From Hyphomicrobiales bacterium (lineage in GTDB: Bacteria; Pseudomonadota; Alphaproteobacteria; Rhizobiales; Xanthobacteraceae), in NCBI GenBank assembly GCA_017305715.1, contig JAFKKG010000035.1:1-64000 (forward strand): a stretch of DNA of 64,000 nt. Reading direction: 5' to 3'. Positions within the stretch are counted from its first letter, which is position 1, and each line of letters starts with the position of its first letter. This document shows positions 52,841 through 62,450 of the stretch, piece by piece. The notes below the pieces were generated by a model, which did not search any database, was not told the origin of the DNA, and was given only the letters and a program-made list of their open reading frames with translations. The translations under genes and the position numbers were made by a program.

Positions 52841-53809
52841 TCAGGACGCGTCGGACGACGGCGTCGCGTGCTGGGTCTTCTGGATGGAAGACGGAACGAT
52901 GCCGAAAAACCGGCGGAAGACCCGGCTGAAATGCGACGAACTCGAAAAGCCCCATGAAAACGCGACATCCGTGACGGTCTTGCCCGCGTGGGTTTCCAGC
53001 TCGTGGCGGCAGTTCTGCAATCGTGCCTGCCAGATATAGTCGCTGACCGTCATGCCCCTGTCGCTGAAGAGCATGTGCAGATAGCGCTTGGTGCAGCCCA
53101 ATGCAGCGGAAATCTGGTCGATGCAGAGATCGGGGTCGCGCAGATGTTCGCGAATGAAGGCCTGCGCGCGGATATACATCGCCTCGGGGCCGCCGCGATC
53201 GAAACTCGCGTCCGCCTCGCGCAACGGCAACAGCAGGAGATCGATCAGCGAATCGGCGACGACGACAGCGTTGTTCGGCGACAGTTTCGCGGCCTGGTCG
53301 AATGCCGCATGCACGAAGTCATAGGCGATCCGGCCGGTGCCCGTGCGCGCCGAAAGCTTGCACGCCGACATCTTCGCCGGATGGAAACCGCGCTCCTGCA
53401 GCAGCGCCTTCGGTACGATCACCACATCGTGCCGCGTCAACGCCGGACTGACGATCGTATGCGGACACGAGACGTCATAGGCAAGGCAATCGCCTGGCAT
53501 CAGGTCGATGCGCCGGCCCTCCTGCTCGAAATAGGAAACGCCGTGCGTCTGGAACAATATCTTGACGTAGGGATGCTCGCTGGCTTTGGAACGGGACACG
53601 GTGTGCGCGATCCGATGCTGGCTGACCTCGATCTGGCAGAGCTTCAGCTTCGAGACCGTCGTGTAGTTGACCCGCGCTTCGAGCGATGAAGCCTGCAGCG
53701 GATCGATGTCGAATTGCCCGCAAAGATCCGTCAGTGCGTCCGACCAGCACTGGATCTGCTTCTTCGGCGACAATCCCGAGGTGGTAAGCGAGTGGACCGT
53801 ATCAGACAT
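52841..53809 (-). CDS. AraC family transcriptional regulator
   Basis: AraC-type regulator of 322 residues: an N-terminal AraC-binding-like domain ([22 protein letters not shown]) and two C-terminal HTHs ([22 protein letters not shown] and [25 protein letters not shown]). Divergent from xoxF over 397 bp. It is the obvious candidate regulator of the xoxF operon; ligand unknown (alcohol, aldehyde or lanthanide-linked signal). Confidence 0.93.
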   Translation of the reverse strand: MSDTVHSLTTSGLSPKKQIQCWSDALTDLCGQFDIDPLQASSLEARVNYTTVSKLKLCQIEVSQHRIAHTVSRSKASEHPYVKILFQTHGVSYFEQEGRRIDLMPGDCLAYDVSCPHTIVSPALTRHDVVIVPKALLQERGFHPAKMSACKLSARTGTGRIAYDFVHAAFDQAAKLSPNNAVVVADSLIDLLLLPLREADASFDRGGPEAMYIRAQAFIREHLRDPDLCIDQISAALGCTKRYLHMLFSDRGMTVSDYIWQARLQNCRHELETHAGKTVTDVAFSWGFSSSSHFSRVFRRFFGIVPSSIQKTQHATPSSDAS

Positions 53810-54206
53810 TTCCAGCCACCGATTCGAGAAGCGTGACTATTGCCGCGAGAGACTCGGTCACGGTGAAGCGACATTACCTCAATTTAGAAAGGTCTTTGAC
53901 CCAAGCACCGCATGTCCCGGCATCCACTCGACAATCCTCCGACTTAGTTTCTGCGCCGTCAAGGGAAAGGTTCGCATCCGATCGTACGCCATCGTTGTAG
54001 TGCGCTGCACAGCACGGTTGCCTCATGTGTGGCAGCCCCGGGGTGATTTGACTCGAATCCAGAAAAATCGCCGGGGTTCGCTTTGGAGCAAACGGCCTTC
54101 CCTCTTGGGCAAGTTTCCCGTTTCCGAACGGGATATGGATACCCCACAAAATGGAAAAAAGCGGTCCGCCTCGGCGGAACCGGAAGTTCATCAGTGGGAG
54201 GACGCA
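53810..54206. promoter_or_regulatory. xoxF upstream region with inverted repeats
   Basis: A 397-bp divergent region. TCCCGTT-TCCG-AACGGGA (54116-54133) is a perfect 7-bp inverted repeat, 74 bp before xoxF. GGTCCGCC-TC-GGCGGAACC lies at about 54163-54181 and could fold into a hairpin in the leader. AGTGGGAGGACGCA gives a strong ribosome-binding site before ATG 54207. Sites for AraC or response regulator are expected here but not identified. Confidence 0.5.
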
Positions 54207-56012
54207 ATGCGCAAAGTGCTATTTGCAACTTGTCTTGGTTCCATGGCGGCGTTTGCCACGGGTAGCGCCGTTGCCAATGACGAATTGATCAAGATGTCGC
54301 AGAACCCGAAGGACTGGGTGATGCCGGCCGGCGACTACGCCAATACGCGCTACTCGAAGCTCAACCAGATCACGGCCGCCAATGTCAGCAAGCTCCAGGT
54401 CGCCTGGACGTTCTCGACCGGCGTGCTGCGCGGCCACGAGGGCGGCCCGCTCATCGTCGGCAACATGATGTACGTTCATACGCCGTTCCCAAACAAGGTC
54501 TATGCTCTTGACCTATCCAAGGAGAACCAGATCGTCTGGAAGTACGAGCCCAAGCAGGACCCGAACGTCATCCCGGTGATGTGCTGCGATACGGTCAACC
54601 GCGGCGTAGCCTATGGCGACGGCAAGATCTTCCTGCACCAGGCCGACACCACGCTGGTCGCCCTCGATGCCAAGACCGGCAAGGTCGAGTGGTCGGTGAA
54701 GAACGGCGATCCCGGCAAGGGCGCGACAGGCACCTCCGCGCCGCTCGTCGTCAAGGACAAGGTCATGATTGGTATTTCCGGCGGCGAGTTCGGCGTGCAG
54801 TGTCACGTCACCGCCTACGATATCAAATCTGGCAAGCAGGTATGGCGGGCCTACTCCGAAGGGCCGGACGACCAGATCCTGGTCGACCCCGAGAAGACGA
54901 CCGATCTCGGCAAGCCGATCGGCAAGGATTCGAGCCTCAAGACCTGGCAGGGCGATCAGTGGAAGATCGGCGGCGGCTGCACGTGGGGCTGGCTGTCCTA
55001 TGATCCCTCTCTGAACATGGTCTATTACGGCTCGGGAAACCCCTCGACCTGGAACCCGAAGCAGCGCCCGGGCGACAACAAATGGTCGATGACCATCTTC
55101 GCGCGCAATGCCGATACCGGCATGGCCCGCTGGGTCTACCAGATGACGCCCCATGATGAATGGGACTATGACGGCGTCAACGAAATGATCCTCAGCGATC
55201 AGCAGTTGAATGGCGCGGAGCGCAAGCTGCTCACCCATTTCGACCGCAACGGGCTCGCCTATACGCTCGACCGCACCAACGGCGAATTGCTGGTGGCCGA
55301 GAAGTACGATCCGAAGGTCAACTGGACCACCGGCGTCGACATGAACAAGAGCTCGCCGACCTACGGCCGTCCCAAGGTTGTCAGTCAATATTCGACCGAA
55401 CAGACCGGCGAAGACAAGAATACCAAGGGCGTCTGCCCGGCCGCGCTCGGCACCAAGGACGAGCAGCCGGCGGCCTATTCACCGGACACGCAGCTGTTCT
55501 ACGTGCCGACCAACCACGTCTGCATGGACTATGAACCGTTCAAGGTGAGCTATACCGCAGGCCAGCCCTATGTCGGGGCAACGCTTTCGATGTATCCGCC
55601 TCCCGGCGAATCCCACATGGGCAATTTCATCGCCTGGGACAACAAGACCGGCAAGATCATCTGGTCGAACAAGGAGCAGTTCTCGGTGTGGTCCGGCGCG
55701 CTCGCGACCGCCGGCGGCGTGGTGTTTTACGGAACGCTCGAAGGCTACCTGAAGGCGGTCGACGCCAAGACGGGCAAGGAACTCTACAAGTTCAAGACCC
55801 CGTCCGGCATCATCGGCAACGTCACGACCTATGAGAACGGTGGCAGGCAGTACATCGCAGTGCTGTCCGGCGTCGGCGGCTGGGCCGGTATCGGCCTTGC
55901 AGCCGGCCTGACCGATCCGACCGCGGGTCTCGGCGCCGTCGGTGGCTACGCCGCGTTGAGCAACTACACCTCGCTCGGCGGCAGCCTCACGGTATTCGCT
56001 CTGCCGCAGTGA
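54207..56012 (+). CDS. xoxF: Lanthanide-dependent PQQ methanol dehydrogenase XoxF
   Basis: Periplasmic quinoprotein alcohol dehydrogenase of 601 residues, oxidising methanol (and often formaldehyde). Signal peptide [20 protein letters not shown], cleaved after AVA. The vicinal Cys pair is at 126-127, the metal ligands are Glu194 (GGEFG), Asn278 (GSGNPS) and Asp320, and the extra Asp322 (EWDYDGVNE) marks the lanthanide-using XoxF type; calcium-using MxaF has Ala there. Start at 54207 because of the GGGAGGACGC ribosome-binding site; the frame upstream to 53667 has no supported start. Electrons go to the XoxG cytochrome encoded next. Confidence 0.97.
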   Translation: MRKVLFATCLGSMAAFATGSAVANDELIKMSQNPKDWVMPAGDYANTRYSKLNQITAANVSKLQVAWTFSTGVLRGHEGGPLIVGNMMYVHTPFPNKVYALDLSKENQIVWKYEPKQDPNVIPVMCCDTVNRGVAYGDGKIFLHQADTTLVALDAKTGKVEWSVKNGDPGKGATGTSAPLVVKDKVMIGISGGEFGVQCHVTAYDIKSGKQVWRAYSEGPDDQILVDPEKTTDLGKPIGKDSSLKTWQGDQWKIGGGCTWGWLSYDPSLNMVYYGSGNPSTWNPKQRPGDNKWSMTIFARNADTGMARWVYQMTPHDEWDYDGVNEMILSDQQLNGAERKLLTHFDRNGLAYTLDRTNGELLVAEKYDPKVNWTTGVDMNKSSPTYGRPKVVSQYSTEQTGEDKNTKGVCPAALGTKDEQPAAYSPDTQLFYVPTNHVCMDYEPFKVSYTAGQPYVGATLSMYPPPGESHMGNFIAWDNKTGKIIWSNKEQFSVWSGALATAGGVVFYGTLEGYLKAVDAKTGKELYKFKTPSGIIGNVTTYENGGRQYIAVLSGVGGWAGIGLAAGLTDPTAGLGAVGGYAALSNYTSLGGSLTVFALPQ

Positions 56013-56026
56013 ACTGAGCGATCGAT

Positions 56027-56057
56027 GTTCCGGCGCGTGGAATCCATGCGCCGGAAC
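56027..56057 (+). terminator. Hairpin between xoxF and xoxG
   Basis: GTTCCGGCGC (56027-56036) and GCGCCGGAAC (56048-56057) form a perfect 10-bp stem with an 11-base loop, 14 bases after the xoxF stop. There is no T-run, so it may reduce read-through or protect the xoxF message rather than fully stop transcription. Confidence 0.7.
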
Positions 56058-56087
56058 ACCTGCCACCGAATCCCGAGGGACAAGCTC

Positions 56088-56606
56088 TTGCGTACAATCT
56101 GGTTTGTGGGCGCCGCGATGATCCTCGTGGTATCCGGCGGAATGACGTCAGCCGAGAACGCGAGCGATCCGACCGCCGTCAAGTCCGAGGACGGAAAGTA
56201 TTTCGACAAGGATGGCAATCCGACCTTCAAGGTCGCCGCTGACGGCACGGTGGATTGGTACACGTATTCCGGATACCGCCGCTATCATTCGGAATGCCAC
56301 GTCTGCCATGGCCCCGACGGAATGGGATCGACCTATGCCCCTGCCCTCGCGGATTCGCTCAAGACCATGAGTTACGGCGACTTCGTCAGCGTGGTCGCAA
56401 GCGGCCGCAAGAACGTGAGTTCGTCGCAGGAGAACGTGATGCCGGCGCTCGGCGATAATCCGAACGTCGCCTGCTACATGGACGACCTCTACATCTATCT
56501 GCGCGCCCGCGCCAATGACGCGGTCGGGCGTGCGCGTCCGGCGAAGAAGGAAGACAAGACGGATGCCTACACCCAGGCGGAGAATTCCTGCATGAGCAGG
56601 AAATGA
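56088..56606 (+). CDS. xoxG: XoxG-type cytochrome c, electron acceptor of XoxF
   Basis: Exported c-type cytochrome of 172 residues with one heme site: CHVCH at residues 70-74 and the probable axial Met at about 118 (NVMPA). Signal peptide from TTG 56088 (MRTIWFVGAAMILVVSGG). The TTG start is preferred because CGAGGGA lies about seven bases before it and upstream ATGs at 56025 and 56046 fall in or beside the hairpin. It accepts electrons from XoxF. The following gap of 72 bases leads to frmA. Confidence 0.9.
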   Translation: MRTIWFVGAAMILVVSGGMTSAENASDPTAVKSEDGKYFDKDGNPTFKVAADGTVDWYTYSGYRRYHSECHVCHGPDGMGSTYAPALADSLKTMSYGDFVSVVASGRKNVSSSQENVMPALGDNPNVACYMDDLYIYLRARANDAVGRARPAKKEDKTDAYTQAENSCMSRK

Positions 56607-56678
56607 CCGGTGGACGCCTGCAATAGCTGCTCACGCCGTGTTCTGGTGGCGGCATGACCTGCGACAATGGAGTTGAGA

Positions 56679-57788
56679 ATGAAGACCCGCGCTGCCGTCG
56701 CGTTCGAAGCCAAGAAGCCTCTGGAGATCATCGAAGTCGATCTCGATGGACCGAAGGCCGGTGAAGTCCTCGTCGAAATAAAGGCAACCGGGATCTGTCA
56801 CACCGATGCCTATACGCTCGACGGTTTCGACAGCGAGGGGATCTTTCCTTCGATCCTCGGCCATGAGGGCGCCGGCATCGTGCGCGAGGTCGGCCCCGGG
56901 GTCATTTCGGTGAAGCCGGGTGACCACGTCATCCCGCTCTACACGCCCGAATGCCGCCAGTGCAAAAGCTGCCTCAGTCAAAAGACGAATCTGTGCACTG
57001 CAATTCGCGCCACGCAGGGCAAGGGCGTGATGCCCGACGGCACATCGCGCTTCAGCTACAAGGGCAAACCCGTCTTCCATTACATGGGGTGCTCGACCTT
57101 CTCGAACTTCACCGTGCTGCCGGAAATCGCGGTGGCCAAAATCCGCGAAGACGCCCCGTTCGACAAGAGCTGCTACATCGGCTGCGGCGTGACGACTGGC
57201 GTCGGCGCGGTGGTCAACACCGCCAGGGTCACGCCGGGCGCCAATGTCGTCGTGTTCGGGCTTGGCGGAATCGGCCTCAACGTGATTCAGGGCGCAAAAA
57301 TGGTGGGCGCCGACAAGATCATCGGGGTCGATATCAACGACAGCAAGAACGAATGGGGCCGCCGCTTCGGGATGACGCATTTCGTCAACCCGACCAAGGT
57401 CGGCGGCGACATCGTTGCGCATCTGGTCACGCTGACCGACGGCGGCGCCGACTACACCTTCGACTGCACCGGCAATACGACCGTGATGCGCCAGGCGCTC
57501 GAGGCGTGCCATCGCGGCTGGGGCGTCTCTGTCGTGATCGGGGTTGCCGAATCCGGCAAGGAAATCGCGACCCGGCCGTTCCAGCTCGTCACCGGCCGGG
57601 TGTGGAAAGGCACCGCGTTCGGCGGCGCGCGCGGCCGCACTGACGTGCCGAAAATCGTCGACTGGTACATGAACGGAAAGATCGAGATCGACCCGATGAT
57701 CACCCATGTTCTCAAGCTGGAGGAAATCAACAAGGGCTTCGATCTGATGCACGAGGGCAAGTCGATCCGTTCGGTCGTCGTCTTCTAG
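56679..57788 (+). CDS. frmA: S-(hydroxymethyl)glutathione dehydrogenase / class III alcohol dehydrogenase
   Basis: NAD- and glutathione-dependent formaldehyde dehydrogenase, 369 residues, the usual length. Motifs: [20 protein letters not shown] and GHEGAGIV for catalytic zinc, the structural zinc lobe [15 protein letters not shown], and Rossmann [14 protein letters not shown]. The ATG at 56679 follows GGAG; another ATG at 56667 is less suited. It oxidises S-hydroxymethylglutathione to S-formylglutathione, which FghA hydrolyses. Same strand as xoxFG and gfa. Confidence 0.97.
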   Translation: MKTRAAVAFEAKKPLEIIEVDLDGPKAGEVLVEIKATGICHTDAYTLDGFDSEGIFPSILGHEGAGIVREVGPGVISVKPGDHVIPLYTPECRQCKSCLSQKTNLCTAIRATQGKGVMPDGTSRFSYKGKPVFHYMGCSTFSNFTVLPEIAVAKIREDAPFDKSCYIGCGVTTGVGAVVNTARVTPGANVVVFGLGGIGLNVIQGAKMVGADKIIGVDINDSKNEWGRRFGMTHFVNPTKVGGDIVAHLVTLTDGGADYTFDCTGNTTVMRQALEACHRGWGVSVVIGVAESGKEIATRPFQLVTGRVWKGTAFGGARGRTDVPKIVDWYMNGKIEIDPMITHVLKLEEINKGFDLMHEGKSIRSVVVF

Positions 57789-57822
57789 AGTCAAAGAGCG
57801 TCAAACATAGGAGGATAGGCCC

Positions 57823-58392
57823 ATGACTGTTCATATCCACCCGTCGGTCGACAACGGCGTCAAGAAGGGCTCGGGCAGTTTTGCCGGCGGCACCCTTGTC
57901 TGCAAGTGCCGCGACAAACCGGTCAAGGTCGGCGTCAAGGGCGACGTCGCCCATAATCACGCCTGCGGCTGCACCCAGTGCTGGAAGCCGGAGGGGGCGA
58001 CCTTCTCGGTCGTCGCCGTCGTGCCACGCGAAAATGTGACGGTGCTGGAAAACGGCGACAAGCTTCACATCATCGATGCCTCGAAGACCATTCAGCGGCA
58101 TGCCTGCAAGGCCTGCGGTACGCATATGTACGGCCGGATCGAGAACAAGGGACATCCGTTCTACGGCCTCGACTTCATCCATCCCGAACTGTTCCAGGAA
58201 ACCGGTTCGGCCGCGCCGGGTTTTGCGGCCTTTGTATCGTCGGTGATCGAATCCGGAGTCCCCCCGTCTGATATGCCGGGAATCAGGTCCCGCCTCACGG
58301 AACTCGGGCTCGAGCCCTATGACTGCCTGTCTCCGGCATTGATGGACGCGATCGCCACCCACGTGGCGAAATCGAGATCAAAAGCGGCGTGA
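57823..58392 (+). CDS. gfa: S-(hydroxymethyl)glutathione synthase (Gfa)
   Basis: Zinc-binding protein of 189 residues with Gfa Cys motifs: [21 protein letters not shown] and [19 protein letters not shown]. It speeds condensation of formaldehyde with glutathione. Follows frmA by 34 bases, in the methanol oxidation operon, with GGAGG before the ATG. Together with FrmA and FghA it forms the full glutathione route. Confidence 0.97.
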   Translation: MTVHIHPSVDNGVKKGSGSFAGGTLVCKCRDKPVKVGVKGDVAHNHACGCTQCWKPEGATFSVVAVVPRENVTVLENGDKLHIIDASKTIQRHACKACGTHMYGRIENKGHPFYGLDFIHPELFQETGSAAPGFAAFVSSVIESGVPPSDMPGIRSRLTELGLEPYDCLSPALMDAIATHVAKSRSKAA

Positions 58393-58410
58393 CCTTGCTA
58401 TCGCCCGCGA

Positions 58411-58438
58411 CCGCCGGCACGGCACTTGCCGCCGGCGG
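58411..58438. terminator. Inverted repeat between convergent gfa and lysR
   Basis: CCGCCGGC (58411-58418) and GCCGGCGG (58431-58438) form a perfect 8-bp stem with a 12-base loop in the 54-bp gap between two convergent genes. No T-run follows, so it may act as a two-way hairpin of modest strength. Confidence 0.55.
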
Positions 58439-58446
58439 AGCCGCGC

Positions 58447-59340
58447 TCAGAACTCGTTCAGGAATCGCTTGTCGCGTTCGAAGATGTGGGCGAGATGACG
58501 GCTGACCGAGCGGACACGGCTCATGAATTCGATATCTTCGTGGACCGACAGGAAAACGTCACGATAGACCTTGATCTCATCGCTGAGGATCGGGATCAGC
58601 GCCGGATTGGCCTTGGCCGAGAACAGCGGCAGCAACCCGATCCCCGCGCCTGCGGCCACGGCGTTCTGTTGCGCATGCATGCTCGATGAGCGGAACGCGA
58701 CGTTGGAGGGCTCGAGCACGTCCAGCAGCCAATGAACCGGCTGGATCGCGATCAGGTCTTCGACATAGTCGATGAAGGTGTGGGATGCCAGATCGGCCCG
58801 ATCGGCCGGCATGCCGCGACGGTCGAGATAGGCGGAGCTCGCATACAGAGCGAGGCGAAACGATCCGACCTTCTTGACGACGAGCCGCTGCCCGTCCGGA
58901 TGCACGAAGCTGATGAAGATGTCGGCCTCGCGCTTGGTCAGGCTGATCAGGTGCCGCTCGGTCACGAGCTCGACCGTTATGCCCGGATTTCGCGCCGCCA
59001 GTTCCGCGAAACGCTCCGCCAGAAAGAAGGCGCCGATTCCTTCCATGGTGGCGACGCGCACCCTCCCCGTGGCCGTGCTCGCGTCCGAACCGAGCGCCTG
59101 TTGCACGGAAGAGGCTTCCTGTTCGATGCGCTCGGCAATGGCGAACAGGCGATGACCATGTTCGGTCAGAACGAAACCATCCGGCTTGCGGTCGAACAGC
59201 TTGACCGAGAGATTCTTTTCCAGCTCGGCGATGCGCCGGCTAACGGTGGTGTGGTCGACTTTCAGTCGCCGCGCGGCCGGCGCAAGCCGGCTTTGACGCG
59301 CCAGTTCCAGGAAATAGACCAGATCGTTCCAATCGAACAC
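58447..59340 (-). CDS. LysR family transcriptional regulator
   Basis: LysR-type regulator of 297 residues with an N-terminal HTH (LVYFLELARQSRLAPAARRL, DHTTVSRRIAELEKNL) and a ligand-binding domain (VRVATMEGIGAFFLAERFAELAARN). It is at the end of the leftward LIV-Oxd-nitrilase run, 212 bp after the nitrilase, and may control it. Alternatively it senses the neighbouring methanol operon. The gap 59341-59552 shows no other feature. Confidence 0.93.
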   Translation of the reverse strand: MFDWNDLVYFLELARQSRLAPAARRLKVDHTTVSRRIAELEKNLSVKLFDRKPDGFVLTEHGHRLFAIAERIEQEASSVQQALGSDASTATGRVRVATMEGIGAFFLAERFAELAARNPGITVELVTERHLISLTKREADIFISFVHPDGQRLVVKKVGSFRLALYASSAYLDRRGMPADRADLASHTFIDYVEDLIAIQPVHWLLDVLEPSNVAFRSSSMHAQQNAVAAGAGIGLLPLFSAKANPALIPILSDEIKVYRDVFLSVHEDIEFMSRVRSVSRHLAHIFERDKRFLNEF

Positions 59341-59552
59341 GAAGATGCCTGACAGATGCGAGCAGCGGACATGAGCGGCAAATCAATTTGCCCCGGTCAT
59401 TTTGCGAGATTGACGCTGCGAACGCCAGCCCGGCGACACCCCCGTTGTGCGCCGCGCCATCGACGGTCACGGGAATGACGGGCATCCCGGCCCGGCAAGG
59501 CCATTCCTGCCGGTTATGACGCGCTTCCCCTGGTTTAAACCGTCCTATCCGG

Positions 59553-60605
59553 TCAGGAATCCAGACCACCGCCGTTGTGGAATGAGATGGCCTCCGCCTG
59601 CTCGGCCAGTGCAGGCATGAGTTCGGCCGGACCGGCATCGATGAACGTGGCGGAGGTCAATCGCTTGCGGTTGACCTTGAGATCGAACACATCGAAGCGG
59701 TTATAATAGCCTACCACATCGTGGAACTGTTTTGGCTCGACGCAGCGCTGCAGATCGCATTCCGCATAGGCGATGCCTTCCTGATCCTGCAGGATGTCTC
59801 CGAACATCTCTCCGGTGGGATCGACGAAGAAGCTCGCCGCCCGCTGGGTGCGGTCGATCACGTCGACGACATCAGGATCGCGCGCGATCAGGAATTCGCG
59901 CATTGGCGCGTCCATGAAGCCCGCCGTAATGACGCCGAACGCCTTGGCCTCGAACGAATGCGCGCTGGCGCGGATGCGGTTGGCGGCGACATTGTTGAAA
60001 TTGCCACCCGCGCTCGGCCGCCGCGTCGGCCACATCGGCGGCCAGCTCGAAATGTGGATCTGCTCGGCCTGCGCCATCAGCGTATAGCGCGCCAGCGGAT
60101 TGGTATTCTCGCCGCAGATCAGGTTTCCGACCCGGCCGACCGGCGTGTCGACGACACGGAGCCCGGCGCCGTCGCCCGCGGCCCAGATCAACTTCTCGTA
60201 GAAAGTCGGCACCAGCTTGCGATGGTGGTTGAGGATGGCGCCGTCAGGACCGATCAGGACGTTGCTGTTCCAGATCAGCCCGACGCTGGTCGGCGAACTC
60301 TCGCTGATGCCCATCGAGATCGTGACGCCGAGCGACCTCGCTTCCCGCCGCAGCGCCGCGATTTCGGGTCCGGTGATCGCGACGGACTGCTCGGCCATCC
60401 GCACGAACAGATCGTGGTTCTCGATCGGCGCCCACAGCGCCGCCCAGACCGGGAACGCCGGAATATAGGTCTCGGGAAACGCGATCAGCTGTGCGCCGCC
60501 GCGGGCCGCCTCCCGAATGATCGAGATCGCCTTTGCGGTCGTGCCCGCGCGATCGAGAAACACCGGCGCGGCATGGACGGCGGCAATTTTCACGGATGAC
60601 GTCAT
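59553..60605 (-). CDS. Nitrilase
   Basis: Nitrilase of 350 residues, turning nitriles into carboxylic acids and ammonia. The Glu-Lys-Cys triad: Glu in LIAFPETYIPAFP, Lys in HHRKLVPTFYEK, Cys in NLICGENTNPLARY. The start MTSSVKIAAVHAAPVFLDR is typical. It lies 36 bases after the aldoxime dehydratase gene, which makes the nitrile, so the pair forms a complete aldoxime-to-acid route. An aryl or arylacetonitrile substrate is likely but not shown. Confidence 0.95.
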   Translation of the reverse strand: MTSSVKIAAVHAAPVFLDRAGTTAKAISIIREAARGGAQLIAFPETYIPAFPVWAALWAPIENHDLFVRMAEQSVAITGPEIAALRREARSLGVTISMGISESSPTSVGLIWNSNVLIGPDGAILNHHRKLVPTFYEKLIWAAGDGAGLRVVDTPVGRVGNLICGENTNPLARYTLMAQAEQIHISSWPPMWPTRRPSAGGNFNNVAANRIRASAHSFEAKAFGVITAGFMDAPMREFLIARDPDVVDVIDRTQRAASFFVDPTGEMFGDILQDQEGIAYAECDLQRCVEPKQFHDVVGYYNRFDVFDLKVNRKRLTSATFIDAGPAELMPALAEQAEAISFHNGGGLDS

Positions 60606-60641
60606 CGTGCGAACCCTTCATATGCATCTGGCGTTGCGCGA

Positions 60642-61691
60642 TCACAGCCGCTCGCCCGCGAAATAGCCCGACAGTCCGGTACCGGGCGCACAATTGACGT
60701 ACTCGAAGACCTGCCCCTGCTCCGGCAGCACGAACACCTCGTGCCAGGTGCGGAGCTGGTTGGCCTTGCCGAACTTGCGATAGCGCGCGATCGCGGCGGT
60801 GAAGATCGCCTCGTGCGATGCATGACGCTCGGCCCAGTTCTCCATGTGCTCCAGCGACAGGAAGTAGCCGAGCGCGTGGGTCTCGAGTTCCGGCTTGCCC
60901 CCGGCATCGCAGGTCTGCTGGAAGCGGAGCGAGCAGCAGCCGGTGGCCTGCGGGCTTTCCTTCAAGTAAGCCATGCCGCGTTCCAGCGGCGCGCGCAGAT
61001 CGCGCATGTAATCCTCGGTCTGCGCGGGGTCGCAGCGGCCCCAGAACGCGGCGGAGCGGATGACCGTGAAATTTTGCGGCGTGACGATGCGCCAGCGCGC
61101 CGATCTGGTATCGCGGACCACCGCCGGCGGCAACTCCTTGATCGCGGGCGCCAACGCATCCACCGCCGCCAGCGGAATCCGGTCCCGCATCGCGCCGTAA
61201 TAGCCGCAATAGGGTGTCGGATAGACCGCCACGTCGGGCGACCGGCTGAGCGCGGCCGGGTAGTCCTTCCAGTACAGCGTCTCCTGCCGCTCGACCGGCA
61301 CCGTGAGGCTCTCGCGAAAATATCCATTCGGTTCGGCAAGGCGCGCGGCATCGGTCCACCAGGTCGCCAAATGCGGATCGGCGAGCCAGTCGTCGCGGCG
61401 ACCCTGATCGAGCCAGTAGGCCGCGACGATGTGGGTATAGAGACCGTTCTGGTCGATAAACCAGGCATGGTCGTGCACCGTCGGTCCGCTCGGGAGGCCA
61501 ATGGCCGCCTCGATCCAGGGGAAGAACGGCGAGGCGTAGACGCTCTCGGCGTCACGCCCCTGAATGCCGTGGAACGCCACGCACAGCGCCTCGCACTTGT
61601 TGGCGAAGCCGGCAGACCATCGCTGCACCACGGGTTCAAATCCCTTTGGCTTGCGCAGCGGATTGGCGCGATCGAAAACCTGAAGTCCCAT
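60642..61691 (-). CDS. oxd: Aldoxime dehydratase, heme-containing
   Basis: Heme enzyme of 349 residues that dehydrates aldoximes to nitriles, related to phenylacetaldoxime dehydratase. Family features: FGIQGRDAESV-like N-terminal part, GPTVHDHAWF, GYYGAMRDRIP, the heme-ligand region THALGYFLSLEHMENWAERH and the catalytic region LRTWHEVFVLPEQGQ. AGGGAG lies six bases before the ATG. It is coupled to nitrilase downstream and to a LIV ATPase 24 bases upstream. Confidence 0.94.
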   Translation of the reverse strand: MGLQVFDRANPLRKPKGFEPVVQRWSAGFANKCEALCVAFHGIQGRDAESVYASPFFPWIEAAIGLPSGPTVHDHAWFIDQNGLYTHIVAAYWLDQGRRDDWLADPHLATWWTDAARLAEPNGYFRESLTVPVERQETLYWKDYPAALSRSPDVAVYPTPYCGYYGAMRDRIPLAAVDALAPAIKELPPAVVRDTRSARWRIVTPQNFTVIRSAAFWGRCDPAQTEDYMRDLRAPLERGMAYLKESPQATGCCSLRFQQTCDAGGKPELETHALGYFLSLEHMENWAERHASHEAIFTAAIARYRKFGKANQLRTWHEVFVLPEQGQVFEYVNCAPGTGLSGYFAGERL

Positions 61692-61715
61692 TGTTTTCTC
61701 CCTAGCTTTTCTTTG

Positions 61716-62450
61716 TCAGTGAACGCCGAAATAGGCCTTGTGGAGTTCGGCGTTCTGCTTCAGCGCTTCCGCATCCCCCTCCGCCACGACATGGCCCTGC
61801 ACCAGCACATAGCCGTAGTCGGCAACGTCGAGTGTCTGGCGCACATTCTGTTCGACCAGCAGGATCGACAGCCCGGCCGTCTTCAGGCGCCGTACGATTC
61901 CGAAGACCTCGGAGACGAACAGCGGCGACAGTCCGAGCGACGGCTCATCGAATACGATCAGCTCGGGATCCGTCATCAGCCCCCGCGCAATCGACAACAT
62001 CGACCGCTCGCCGCCAGAGAGTGTGCCGGCCAGCTGATTGCGCCGCTCCCGCAGCCGCGGAAATGTCTCGAACAGTTCTTCCATGCGTGCGGCCACGCGC
62101 CTGGAATCGCGCATCAACAATCCGCCGACCTTCAGATTGTCGAGCACCGTCATGCGCGGCAGCACGCGATTGCCCTCAGGCACCGTGGCGATGCCGAGCG
62201 CGGCGATCTTGTGGGTCAGCATGTTCGCGAGTGCGTCGCCGCCGAAATACACCTCGCCCTTGCGGACCCGGTTGAGGCCGAGAATGGTCCGGATCAGCGT
62301 GCTCTTGCCGGCGCCATTGGCGCCGAGGATGCAGGTCACCGTGCCCGGCTTGACCTCGACCGTGACCCCCTTCAGCACATCGGCGCGGTCGTAACCGGCG
62401 GTGATGCCGATCGCCGACAGTTTGCGCGTCGCGGTGGCGCCGGCCATCAT
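61716..62450 (-). CDS. livF: LIV-type ABC transporter ATP-binding protein (LivF)
   Basis: ABC ATPase of 244 residues: Walker A GANGAGKSTLIRTILG, signature LSGGERSMLSIARGL, Walker B ELIVFDEPSLGLSP. Belongs to the second LIV transporter of the window, coupled to livG by ATGA overlap. Next to the aldoxime/nitrile enzymes, so it probably imports their substrate. The binding-protein and LivH genes are outside the window. Confidence 0.92.
   Translation of the reverse strand: MMAGATATRKLSAIGITAGYDRADVLKGVTVEVKPGTVTCILGANGAGKSTLIRTILGLNRVRKGEVYFGGDALANMLTHKIAALGIATVPEGNRVLPRMTVLDNLKVGGLLMRDSRRVAARMEELFETFPRLRERRNQLAGTLSGGERSMLSIARGLMTDPELIVFDEPSLGLSPLFVSEVFGIVRRLKTAGLSILLVEQNVRQTLDVADYGYVLVQGHVVAEGDAEALKQNAELHKAYFGVH

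Noticed and set aside
54207..56012. Calcium-type MxaF methanol dehydrogenase
   Set aside because: Asp322 is present where MxaF has Ala, and no mxaI-like small subunit follows; the next gene is a cytochrome and then frmA.
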